A DNA stretch of 23,214 bases. Source: JACOXB01 sp036517755. Lineage in GTDB: Bacteria > Patescibacteriota > Minisyncoccia > UBA6257 > Colwellbacteraceae. The notes below the pieces were generated by a model. It was not told where the DNA came from and did not search any database. It saw only the letters and a list, made by a program, of their open reading frames with translations. The translations under genes and the position numbers were made by a program. The stretch spans positions 1 to 23,214 of the forward strand of contig DATDUH010000027.1 of assembly GCA_036517755.1 (NCBI GenBank). The letters are read 5' to 3'. Every line of letters begins with the position of its first letter. Within the stretch, counting starts at the first letter, position 1. This document shows positions 7,365 to 13,343 of the stretch, piece after piece.

Positions 7365-7566
7365 TTTCTTCTTTTGTTTTTTCTCTGGCGACGGTTAAGA
7401 TTTTTGCGATTCTCTTCTTAATTTCTCTCAAAACCGCGGTTTCTTTAACCTTGCCGCTTTTAAGATCAAACTTTAAATTCCTTAATTTTTCCCGCGAATC
7501 AAAGAGTTCTTTCCCAAGTTCGGCAACGCTTTTTGATTGAAGTTTTTTAAATTCACTTTTTTTCAT
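7354..7566 (-). CDS. rpmC: Ribosomal protein uL29
   Basis: Tunnel-exit protein next to uL23 that helps recruit SRP and trigger factor. The 70 residues form the expected helical hairpin: MKKSEFKKLQSKSVAELGKELFDSREKLRNLKFDLKSGKVKETAVLREIKKRIAKILTVARE. Its ATG overlaps the rplP TGA (ATGA). The stop codon and the last three residues come from a palindromic repeat. Confidence 0.96.
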   Translation of the reverse strand: MKKSEFKKLQSKSVAELGKELFDSREKLRNLKFDLKSGKVKETAVLREIKKRIAKILTVAREKTKEEIVR

Positions 7567-7976
7567 ATTTTGACCACAATTCTTGTTTTAAACGGCATTT
7601 TATGAGCGGCCAACCTTAAAGCTCCCCTTGCTCTATCATCGGAAATACCGTCAATCTCATAAATAATTCGGCCGGGCCTGACCGGAAAAACGTAGTGACT
7701 AACGGTACCCTTGCCGCCGCCGAGGGTGGTCTCTGGCGGACGTTTCGTCACTGGTTTGTCCGGAAAAACCCTAATCCAAACCTTACCCTCTCTCTTAAGA
7801 GAGTGGGTGATGGCCCGGCGACCGGCTTCTATCTGATTCGAGGTAAGCCAAGCGGCTTGGGCGGCCTGAAGCCCATGACTGCCATAGCTAAGGGCAGTAC
7901 CCCTTGTTTCAATCATTCTCTTCCGGGATCTCCCCTTCTGCCATTTTCGATGTTTTACTTTCTTGGGAGTTAACAT
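7563..7976 (-). CDS. rplP: Ribosomal protein uL16
   Basis: Late-assembly large-subunit protein close to the A-site tRNA elbow. All 137 residues align with bacterial L16: MLTPKKVKHRKWQKGRS, GSHGLQAAQAAWLTSNQIEAGRRAITHSLKREGKVWIRVFPDKPVTKRPPETTLGGGKG and GRIIYEIDG. It begins 2 nt after the rpsC stop and overlaps rpmC by 4 nt. Confidence 0.98.
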   Translation of the reverse strand: MLTPKKVKHRKWQKGRSRKRMIETRGTALSYGSHGLQAAQAAWLTSNQIEAGRRAITHSLKREGKVWIRVFPDKPVTKRPPETTLGGGKGTVSHYVFPVRPGRIIYEIDGISDDRARGALRLAAHKMPFKTRIVVKI

Positions 7977-7978
7977 CT

Positions 7979-8623
7979 TTAAAAAACTTCACCTTTATAA
8001 AGCCAGACCTTGATTCCCACTGCTCCATATTTAGTAAAAGCCGTAGCCTGACCGTAATCAATATTGGCCCTGATTGTGGTGAGGGGCAATTTACCCCTCT
8101 CCAAATGCTGCTTGCGAGCGATGTCGGCTCCATCTAATCTGCCGGCCACCATAATTTTAGCTCCCCCAATTTCGCGATTTTGCATTACCAAATCTAAGTA
8201 TCGTTTCAGTACCCGGCGATAGCGCATTCTCCGCTCGAGGTCCCAGGCAATATTTTGGGCGACAACCGGAGCGGCCACCTCAGTTCGTTTCAGCTCTTCC
8301 ACATTAATATTTAAAGCGCCGGAGGCGCCGGATTTAATCTCCTTTCTTAAGAGTTTTTCCAGTCTTTCAATTCCCTCGCCTCCTCGGCCGATCACGAGTC
8401 CTGGCCGGCTGGTTTTAATGAAAATTCGATATTGATCAGGAGTCCGCTCAATTTCAATACCGGCAATGCCCGCCTTACCGAATTTAGCCATAATAATCTC
8501 TCTGATTTTCTCGTCTTCCTCGAGCCATTTGGCAAAACCTTTCCCGTGTTGCGGCACCCAACGGGACTGCCAATTTTTATTCACTCCGAGACGATATGAA
8601 ATTGGATTTATTTTCCTTCCCAT
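7979..8623 (-). CDS. rpsC: Ribosomal protein uS3
   Basis: Small-subunit head protein at the mRNA entry channel. The correct start is the ATG at MGRKINPISYRLG, the conserved S3 N terminus, 1 nt after the rplV stop. The frame is open 74 codons further upstream, but that part is out-of-frame rplV. At 214 residues it has a KH type II domain with GRGG at 79-82, followed by the C-terminal S3 domain (RTEVAAPVVAQNIAWDLERRMRYRRVLKRYLD, GAKIMVAGRLDGADIARKQHLERGKLPL). Confidence 0.97.
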   Translation of the reverse strand: MGRKINPISYRLGVNKNWQSRWVPQHGKGFAKWLEEDEKIREIIMAKFGKAGIAGIEIERTPDQYRIFIKTSRPGLVIGRGGEGIERLEKLLRKEIKSGASGALNINVEELKRTEVAAPVVAQNIAWDLERRMRYRRVLKRYLDLVMQNREIGGAKIMVAGRLDGADIARKQHLERGKLPLTTIRANIDYGQATAFTKYGAVGIKVWLYKGEVF

Positions 8624-8624
8624 C

Positions 8625-9134
8625 TTAGATTGTCTTTCTTCGACTAAAAACTTTTCTGACAAATCCCCGCTTAGCGCCTTTTTCTTTAGTAGACTCTTCC
8701 GGCTTTTTAGGCGCCGCTTTACGTCTAGGGGTATGACCTCTATCTGTTTTAATCTTTTTAGGCGTTTCGGGAATGATAAATCGAGTGCCGCCGCGCTCGG
8801 CTTCACCAAGCTCAACTGTGACATGGCTCCATTTTTTCCGAACAAGCGTTGCCCGACCCCTCGCTCCAGGAAGAGATCTTTTTAGGGTTGGCCCTTCGTC
8901 TACCTTGATTGAAGCGATAAATAGCTTTTCGGCGCCGAGATTTTTATTACGGGCATTGCTGCTGGCCGAACGAATCAGCTTTGAAAGCGAAGGCGCGCTC
9001 CTTGTATTCATTACCTCGAGCTGGGCCAAAGCTTCGTTAACAGCTAAGCCCCGGAGAGGACCGACGGTCTGACGCACCTTTCGAGGAGCGACTCTCAAGT
9101 TCCTTAATTTGGCTTTAGCTTTTATCTCGGTCAT
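8625..9134 (-). CDS. rplV: Ribosomal protein uL22 with C-terminal extension
   Basis: Lines the nascent-chain tunnel. The core (NLRVAPRKVRQTVGPLRGLAVNEALAQLEVMNTRSAPSLSKLIRSASSNARN) and the tunnel beta-hairpin (KRSLPGARGRATLVRKKWSHVTVELGE) are present. The protein is 169 residues against ~110 in E. coli. The extra ~50 residues form a lysine/proline-rich, probably disordered tail (KAAPKKPEESTKEKGAKRGFVRKVFSRRKTI). It sits between rpsS and rpsC as usual. Confidence 0.96.
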   Translation of the reverse strand: MTEIKAKAKLRNLRVAPRKVRQTVGPLRGLAVNEALAQLEVMNTRSAPSLSKLIRSASSNARNKNLGAEKLFIASIKVDEGPTLKRSLPGARGRATLVRKKWSHVTVELGEAERGGTRFIIPETPKKIKTDRGHTPRRKAAPKKPEESTKEKGAKRGFVRKVFSRRKTI

Positions 9135-9143
9135 GGGGATCTA

Positions 9144-9440
9144 TTAACTAGCTCTGGGCTTACCAGCCTCTAGGGCTCGCTGTATCTTACCGCCGTGTTT
9201 CGTAAATTTGCGAGTGGGAGAGAACTCGCCCAGGCGATGACCGACCATTTCTTCAGTCACAAGCACCGGCAAAAACTCCTTCCCGTTATGGACGCCGAAG
9301 GTAAAACCAACCATCGCCGGCGATATTTCTGAACTTCTTGACCAAGTTTTAATGACAGTTCTATCGCCCGACTTTAAGTTGGCTATCTTTTTTAAAAGCT
9401 TTGGGTCGACGTAGGGACCTTTTTTCGAACTCCTCGACAT
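9144..9440 (-). CDS. rpsS: Ribosomal protein uS19
   Basis: Head protein that pairs with uS13. The 98-residue product is canonical: MSRSSKKGPYVDPKLLKKI, VIKTWSRSSEISPAMVGFTFGVHNGKEFLPVLVTEEMVGHRLGEFSPTRKFTKHGGK, with a slightly extended tail (IQRALEAGKPRAS). It is 5 nt from rplB. Confidence 0.98.
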   Translation of the reverse strand: MSRSSKKGPYVDPKLLKKIANLKSGDRTVIKTWSRSSEISPAMVGFTFGVHNGKEFLPVLVTEEMVGHRLGEFSPTRKFTKHGGKIQRALEAGKPRAS

Positions 9441-9445
9441 GTCTA

Positions 9446-10285
9446 TTATTTTTTCTTTTTCTTAACGCGTCTCTTCACGATCATTTTATTAGACCACTTC
9501 TTCTTATTTCTGGTTCGGCGGCCGCCAGTGACATTGCCCCAAATATCTTTCGGTCGCTTAGTCCCCCGGCGCTGTCGACCCTCGCCGCCGCCGTAGGGAT
9601 GATCAACCGGGTTCATGGCTGAGCCCCTGACGGTTGGTCGAATGCCCATTAATCTTTTTCGACCGGCTTTACCGATAACCACCAGATTGTGATCAGGATT
9701 GGAAACTTGTCCCAATGAAGCGAAGTTCCTCGAAATCACCCGCCTCACTTCGCCTGAAGGCATTTTCAGATGAGTGTAATTTCCCTCCTGAGCCAGTACC
9801 TGGGCTTCAGAACCGGCGCTTCTAATAATTGCGCCGCCCGTACCCGGACGCAGTTCGACATTATGAACCGCATAGCCTACCGGAATATTTACGAGCCTCA
9901 GGCGATTACCGGGTTGAAATGGGGCGCTCTCGGCCGCAATCACTTCGCTCCCGACGTCAATGTCTTTGGGCGCGAGGAGATAACGGCGCTCTCCATCTCG
10001 ATATAAGACTCTCATAATAAAAGCGCTGCGGTTCGGATCGTATTCTACGGACTCAACCCGGCCCGGCACGCCAAATTTATCGAGTTGTTTGAAGTCGACC
10101 AATCGATATCGGCGCTTAACGCCACCGCCTTTATGCCTGGTTGTAATTCGTCCCCCGCTATTACGGCCCACTCGCCGCTTCAAGGTCACGAGAGCTCGTC
10201 TCATTGGTGAGGTACCGGTTAGGCCGCCGTAGTCAACGCTTGTCATTTTTCTCCGGGATGGAGTATATGGTTTATATCTTTTCAT
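9446..10285 (-). CDS. rplB: Ribosomal protein uL2
   Basis: Subunit-association protein near the peptidyl-transferase centre. At 279 residues it has typical length. Landmarks are MKRYKPYTPSRRKMTSVDY, GRNSGGRITTRHKGGGVKRRYRLVDFK, the central SH3-like domain and the catalytic-centre segment GIRPTVRGSAMNPVDHPYGGGEGR. The latter includes the conserved histidine in NPVDHP. The tail is very basic (KRRVKKKKK). A 31-nt gap containing palindromic repeat copy D separates it from rplW. Confidence 0.98.
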   Translation of the reverse strand: MKRYKPYTPSRRKMTSVDYGGLTGTSPMRRALVTLKRRVGRNSGGRITTRHKGGGVKRRYRLVDFKQLDKFGVPGRVESVEYDPNRSAFIMRVLYRDGERRYLLAPKDIDVGSEVIAAESAPFQPGNRLRLVNIPVGYAVHNVELRPGTGGAIIRSAGSEAQVLAQEGNYTHLKMPSGEVRRVISRNFASLGQVSNPDHNLVVIGKAGRKRLMGIRPTVRGSAMNPVDHPYGGGEGRQRRGTKRPKDIWGNVTGGRRTRNKKKWSNKMIVKRRVKKKKK

Positions 10286-10300
10286 CTTACTTACTACTTG

Positions 10301-10319
10301 TAGTGAGCTTATCGAACTA
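10301..10319 (+). repeat. Junction palindromic repeat, copy D (rplW/rplB)
   Basis: TAGT-GAG-CTTAT-CGA-ACTA on the + strand, preceded by CTACTTG as in copy A. The rplW stop TAG is the outer arm on the - strand. Confidence 0.85.
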
Positions 10320-10565
10320 TTGAGGACCGATATTAATCGTCTCGTTTCCCCTTAAGGTAACGATGGCCTTCTTAAAGTTGGTTCCTTTATTCCTGATCCT
10401 TGTGATATTGACCTTGGTTACGTGAACCTTATAAATGTCTTCCACTAGATCCTTAATTTCTTTCTTATTAGCCCGGGCATCAACTGAAAAAACATACTTA
10501 TGTTCGGCTCCTAGCTCGGTTGCCTTTTCGCTGATAATCGGTGTTTTAATAAAAAGTCTATTCAT
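10317..10565 (-). CDS. rplW: Ribosomal protein uL23, short tunnel loop
   Basis: Tunnel-exit protein that docks trigger factor and SRP. The 82 residues cover the L23 fold (IKTPIISEKATELGAEHKYVFSVDARANKKEIKDLVEDIYKVHVTKVNI, FKKAIVTLRGNETI). The beta-hairpin loop between these parts is only RIRNKGTN. In E. coli it is roughly ten residues longer and reaches into the exit tunnel. The start ATG and stop TAG both touch copies of the junction palindrome (E upstream, D downstream). Confidence 0.95.
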   Translation of the reverse strand: MNRLFIKTPIISEKATELGAEHKYVFSVDARANKKEIKDLVEDIYKVHVTKVNITRIRNKGTNFKKAIVTLRGNETINIGPQ

Positions 10566-10583
10566 AGTGAGCTTGTCGAACTA
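10565..10583 (+). repeat. Junction palindromic repeat, copy E (rplD/rplW)
   Basis: TAGT-GAG-CTTGT-CGA-ACTA on the + strand. On the - strand one arm supplies the rplD stop TAG, and the other arm overlaps the first base of the rplW ATG. The whole intergenic space is therefore the repeat. Confidence 0.87.
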
Positions 10584-11213
10584 TTTGACGGCATGGTAGT
10601 GTTTATCTATTTCCGTGATCGCTTCTTTTTCAAGCAGGATATTTTTATAACGCAGGAGGTCATAGACATTAAGCGAACGGGGGTCAAGACTTTTAATCTT
10701 TGATAAATTACGACTAACCTGATAAATTCCTTTATTTCCAGAGTTGGGGACAAGAAGCACGCTCGGTTTGGGGCTAAAAAATTTATTAATAATCGAATTG
10801 AGATCTTTGGTTTTCGGTTCGACCGCTAATGAATCAATCACTTTTATTTCGCCTTCTTTAAATCGCTCGGAGAGAACGGCTAAAATCGCTCCTTGTTTCA
10901 TTTTCTTATTAATCCTCAAGCTGAATTTTTTATCCTTACTCGGACCATGAGTGACGCCGCCTCCTTTCCAGATTGGTGAACGAATAGAGCCGTGCCTGGC
11001 CCGCCCGGTGTGTTTTTGAGCCCAGGGTTTCTTGCCGCCGCCCGAAACTTCGCCTCGGCCCTTAGTGTGAGCCAAGTTCCGTCTCTGATTAACCATCTGG
11101 GTCCGTAGTGCCTGGTGAACTAGATCGGGATTCCAGGAGCGACCAAAAATCCGATCGGGCAGCTCGATCTTCGCAACTACTTTCCCCTCCTTGTTATATA
11201 AATCAGTGGTCAT
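10581..11213 (-). CDS. rplD: Ribosomal protein uL4
   Basis: Tunnel-constriction protein; in E. coli it is also the autoregulator of the S10 operon. The 210 residues include the long tunnel loop (RRNLAHTKGRGEVSGGGKKPWAQKHTGRARHGSIRSPIWKGGGVTHGP) and the Rossmann-like globular part ending SKIKSLDPRSLNVYDLLRYKNILLEKEAI. The ATG overlaps the rplC TGA (ATGA). The stop is supplied by repeat copy E. Confidence 0.97.
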   Translation of the reverse strand: MTTDLYNKEGKVVAKIELPDRIFGRSWNPDLVHQALRTQMVNQRRNLAHTKGRGEVSGGGKKPWAQKHTGRARHGSIRSPIWKGGGVTHGPSKDKKFSLRINKKMKQGAILAVLSERFKEGEIKVIDSLAVEPKTKDLNSIINKFFSPKPSVLLVPNSGNKGIYQVSRNLSKIKSLDPRSLNVYDLLRYKNILLEKEAITEIDKHYHAVK

Positions 11214-11641
11214 AGATAAACTTTTAATTCCGCCCCGTTATATCCTGGCACGGCCCCTTTTAAAAGCAGAAGATTTCTTTTCCGGTCAAAATCTACCACC
11301 TCCAGGTTCTTCACGGTTACTGTTTCACCGCCCATTCGCCCAGGCATTTTCGTTCCTGGGAAAACCCGCTGGGGGCCAGTGGCTCCAATCGAACCTGGCG
11401 CTCGATGAGCGGATTTATGGCCATGGGAACTGGGAGCGCCGCGAAAACCATAACGTTTCACCACGCCCTGAAATCCGCGGCCTTTGGAGGTGCCGCTTAC
11501 CTTTATCTTCTTGCCCAGCTCAAACTGAACCTCATCGGTCTCTCCTTTTTCCAAAGACAGTTTAACAAAAGTCACCGGGATGGCTTTATCGTCTCGGAAG
11601 ATCTGTCCCATTTTTAACTTTTTGGCCTTGAGGTAACTCAT
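11210..11641 (-). CDS. rplC: Ribosomal protein uL3, compact form
   Basis: Assembly-initiator protein near the peptidyl-transferase centre. I place the start at the ATG of MSYLKAKKLKMGQIF, which matches the standard L3 N terminus. The frame is open to a TTG 60 nt upstream, but that stretch is occupied by a promoter. The 143-residue protein keeps the core (VSGTSKGRGFQGVVKRYGFRG, SIGATGPQRVFPGTKMPGRMGGETVTVKNLEVV, LLLLKGAVPGYNG). It jumps from PVTFVKL directly to EKGETDEVQF, so about 50 residues of the peripheral domain found in E. coli are missing. It is coupled to rplD through ATGA. Confidence 0.93.
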   Translation of the reverse strand: MSYLKAKKLKMGQIFRDDKAIPVTFVKLSLEKGETDEVQFELGKKIKVSGTSKGRGFQGVVKRYGFRGAPSSHGHKSAHRAPGSIGATGPQRVFPGTKMPGRMGGETVTVKNLEVVDFDRKRNLLLLKGAVPGYNGAELKVYL

Positions 11642-11652
11642 GCCTAAAAAAT

Positions 11653-11666
11653 TGCCCTTGCGGGCA
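11653..11666 (-). promoter_or_regulatory. Small GCAA-tetraloop hairpin in the rplC leader
   Basis: The - strand reads TGCCC-GCAA-GGGCA: a 5-bp stem closed by a GNRA-type tetraloop, followed by A and six T residues 11 nt before the rplC ATG. It would form the very 5' end of a transcript from the upstream promoter. It could stabilise the mRNA or act as a weak attenuator. The role is inference. Confidence 0.45.
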
Positions 11667-11672
11667 CCAAAA

Positions 11673-11701
11673 ATATTAGCCGATAAATTCCTGGCTGTCA
11701 A
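11673..11701 (-). promoter_or_regulatory. Candidate sigma70 promoter of rplC (S10 operon)
   Basis: A perfect -35 TTGACA (11696-11701) is separated by 17 nt from TAATAT (11673-11678, 4/6). The predicted start is about 11666, giving a ~25-nt leader. It lies directly downstream of the strong hairpin after rpsJ. This suggests that rplC onward can be transcribed separately from tuf-rpsJ. Confidence 0.6.
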
Positions 11702-11738
11702 AGTAAAGACAGCGGCCCTTAGGCCGCTGTCTTTACTT
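11701..11738 (-). terminator. 17-bp perfect hairpin at the end of rpsJ (terminator, attenuator or processing site)
   Basis: The arms 11701-11717 and 11722-11738 are perfectly complementary (arm AAGTAAAGACAGCGGCC) with a 4-nt loop TAAG. The loop contains the rpsJ stop codon TAA, and one arm encodes the last codons of uS10. There is no uninterrupted T-run after the stem (only CTTTACTTTG), so termination strength is uncertain. The last base of the stem is the first base of the rplC -35 box. Confidence 0.7.
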
Positions 11739-12045
11739 CCACGTCTACTCCAGCTGGTAAGTTTAGATCGTGCAGTGATTCGATGATTGTCGCCGTCGGT
11801 TTCAAAATGTCTATCAGGCGCTTATGAACCCTGAGCTCGAACTGCTCCCTCGAGTCTTTGTGGACAAAGGTTGAACGGTTAACGGTGTAGCGTTTGAATT
11901 CGGTTGGTAGCGGGATCGGTCCCACAATTTTAGCCTCATGCCGCCTTAGGACTTCAATAATTTGACGGCAGGAGTTATCAAGTAAGCGATGATCGTAGGA
12001 TCTAATCCTCAGACGAACCTTCTCCTCAACCGTTTCTTTGGCCAT
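11719..12045 (-). CDS. rpsJ: Ribosomal protein uS10
   Basis: Small-subunit head protein; in other bacteria it also partners NusB in antitermination. At 108 residues it has normal length: RLRIRSYDHRLLDNSCRQIIEVLRRHEAKIVGPIPLPTEFKRYTVNRSTFVHKDSREQFELRVHKRLIDILKPT, with C terminus LPAGVDVEVKTAA. The stop codon sits in the loop of a perfect hairpin. It starts 5 nt after tuf, so it is cotranscribed with it. Confidence 0.98.
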   Translation of the reverse strand: MAKETVEEKVRLRIRSYDHRLLDNSCRQIIEVLRRHEAKIVGPIPLPTEFKRYTVNRSTFVHKDSREQFELRVHKRLIDILKPTATIIESLHDLNLPAGVDVEVKTAA

Positions 12046-12050
12046 TAAGC

Positions 12051-13250
12051 TTACTTCGAAACTTTGGTGACGACACCGGCGCCGACAGTCTTTCCTCCTT
12101 CGCGGATAGCAAACCGCTGTTTTTCCTCAAGGGCGATCGGGTTGATCAGCTTAACTTTAAAGTTAACGGTATCGCCCGGCATAGCCATTTCTGTTCCTTC
12201 AGGCAGGGTTACTTCACCGGTGACATCGGTCGTTCGAATGTAGAACTGGGGTTTGTAACCGGTGAAGACCGGCGTGTGCCGCCCGCCTTCTTCTTTGCTT
12301 AGAAGATATACCTCGGCTTCGAAATCAGTGTGAGGGTGAACCGACGAAGGAGCGGCAATAACCTGCCCCCGTTCGATGTCTTCCTTTTTAAGCCCCCGAA
12401 GCAGGATACCGATGTTGTCGCCGGCCATTCCTTCATCAAGGGTTTTGTTGAACATCTCAATGCCAGTGACCACGGTTTTGCTGTTTGGTTTGATGCCGAC
12501 GAGCTCAATCTCTTCGTTTACTTTAACCTTGCCCCGCTCAACCCGGCCGGTGGCGACAGTCCCCCGACCCTCAATTGAGAAAACATCCTCAACCGGCATC
12601 AGAAAGGGCTTATCAACATCGCGCTCTGGTTCGGGAATATATTCATCAAGATACTTAAGCAGTTCGAGGATTGGCTTAGCCGCCTCATCGTCAGCCGAGG
12701 CAATGCCTAATGCCTTCAGGGCTGAACCCTTCACAATCGGCACCTCATCGCCAGGAAACTCATATTTCTTCAAGAGCTCTCTGACTTCAGCCTCAACCAG
12801 ATCAACCAGTTCTTTATCGTCAACCATATCCACTTTATTCAAGAAGACGATAATGGCGGGGACGCCGACCTGTCTCGCTAAAAGGATGTGCTCCCGAGTT
12901 TGGGGCATTGGTCCATCAACCGCCGAAACCACGAGAATCGCCCCGTCCATTTGGGCGGCACCGGTAATCATATTCTTAATGTAGTCAGCGTGCCCCGGTG
13001 CGTCGATGTGGGCATAGTGGCGCTTCTCGGTCTGGTACTCCGAGTGATGAAGGGCAATAGTAATTCCCCTCGCCTTCTCTTCCGGCGCGTTATCGATCTG
13101 GTCAACCGACTCTTTCTTTTTAATTAATCCTTTAAGAAAAAGGACCTGAAGAATGGCAGCCGTTAAAGTCGTCTTACCGTGGTCAACGTGACCAATGGTG
13201 CCGACATTAATGTGCGGCTTTTCGCGAACAAATTTCTCTTTTTCGGCCAT
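12051..13250 (-). CDS. tuf: Elongation factor Tu
   Basis: GTPase that delivers aminoacyl-tRNA to the ribosome. The 399-residue protein has G1 GHVDHGKT at 20-27, effector RGITI at 61-65, G3 DAPGH at 83-87, G4 NKVD at 138-141 and G5 GSALKAL, followed by beta-barrel domains II and III (GRGTVATGRVERG, TGEVTLPEG, REGGKTVGAGVVTKV). G3 carries Ala where most bacteria have the reactive Cys of DCPGH. It is preceded by its own candidate promoter in the 93-nt gap after fusA. The leader has no clear Shine-Dalgarno. Confidence 0.99.
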   Translation of the reverse strand: MAEKEKFVREKPHINVGTIGHVDHGKTTLTAAILQVLFLKGLIKKKESVDQIDNAPEEKARGITIALHHSEYQTEKRHYAHIDAPGHADYIKNMITGAAQMDGAILVVSAVDGPMPQTREHILLARQVGVPAIIVFLNKVDMVDDKELVDLVEAEVRELLKKYEFPGDEVPIVKGSALKALGIASADDEAAKPILELLKYLDEYIPEPERDVDKPFLMPVEDVFSIEGRGTVATGRVERGKVKVNEEIELVGIKPNSKTVVTGIEMFNKTLDEGMAGDNIGILLRGLKKEDIERGQVIAAPSSVHPHTDFEAEVYLLSKEEGGRHTPVFTGYKPQFYIRTTDVTGEVTLPEGTEMAMPGDTVNFKVKLINPIALEEKQRFAIREGGKTVGAGVVTKVSK

Positions 13251-13295
13251 TGTTTATTGTGTTTAACTTCGACTTTCGACTTTTGAAGCTTTACA

Positions 13296-13325
13296 ATTCT
13301 ACCGACTGAACCCTTCCCTTGTCAA
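13296..13325 (-). promoter_or_regulatory. Candidate sigma70 promoter of tuf
   Basis: TTGACA (13320-13325, 6/6) and TAGAAT (13296-13301, 5/6) are 18 nt apart. The predicted start near 13289 gives a leader of ~39 nt with a short GTCGAA direct repeat and no Shine-Dalgarno. It fills the largest gap inside the ribosomal cluster, consistent with extra expression of EF-Tu. Confidence 0.65.
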
Positions 13326-13343
13326 TCCCGAACCCTTGAATTA

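Noticed and set aside
8624..8845. N-terminal extension of uS3 by 74 residues
   Set aside because: The extra part is out-of-frame rplV sequence. The conserved uS3 start MGRKINP has a proper position 1 nt after the rplV stop.
5870..10583. CRISPR-like array from the regularly similar junction repeats
   Set aside because: Copies are kilobases apart at gene junctions with no spacers of regular length and no cas genes.
11642..11701. TTG start adding 20 residues to uL3
   Set aside because: The stretch coincides with a promoter and leader hairpin, and the canonical L3 N terminus begins at the ATG at 11641.
12376..12984. 202-codon open frame antisense to tuf
   Set aside because: Serine/threonine/proline-rich shadow of a highly conserved gene with strong codon bias; no start signal and no recognisable protein.
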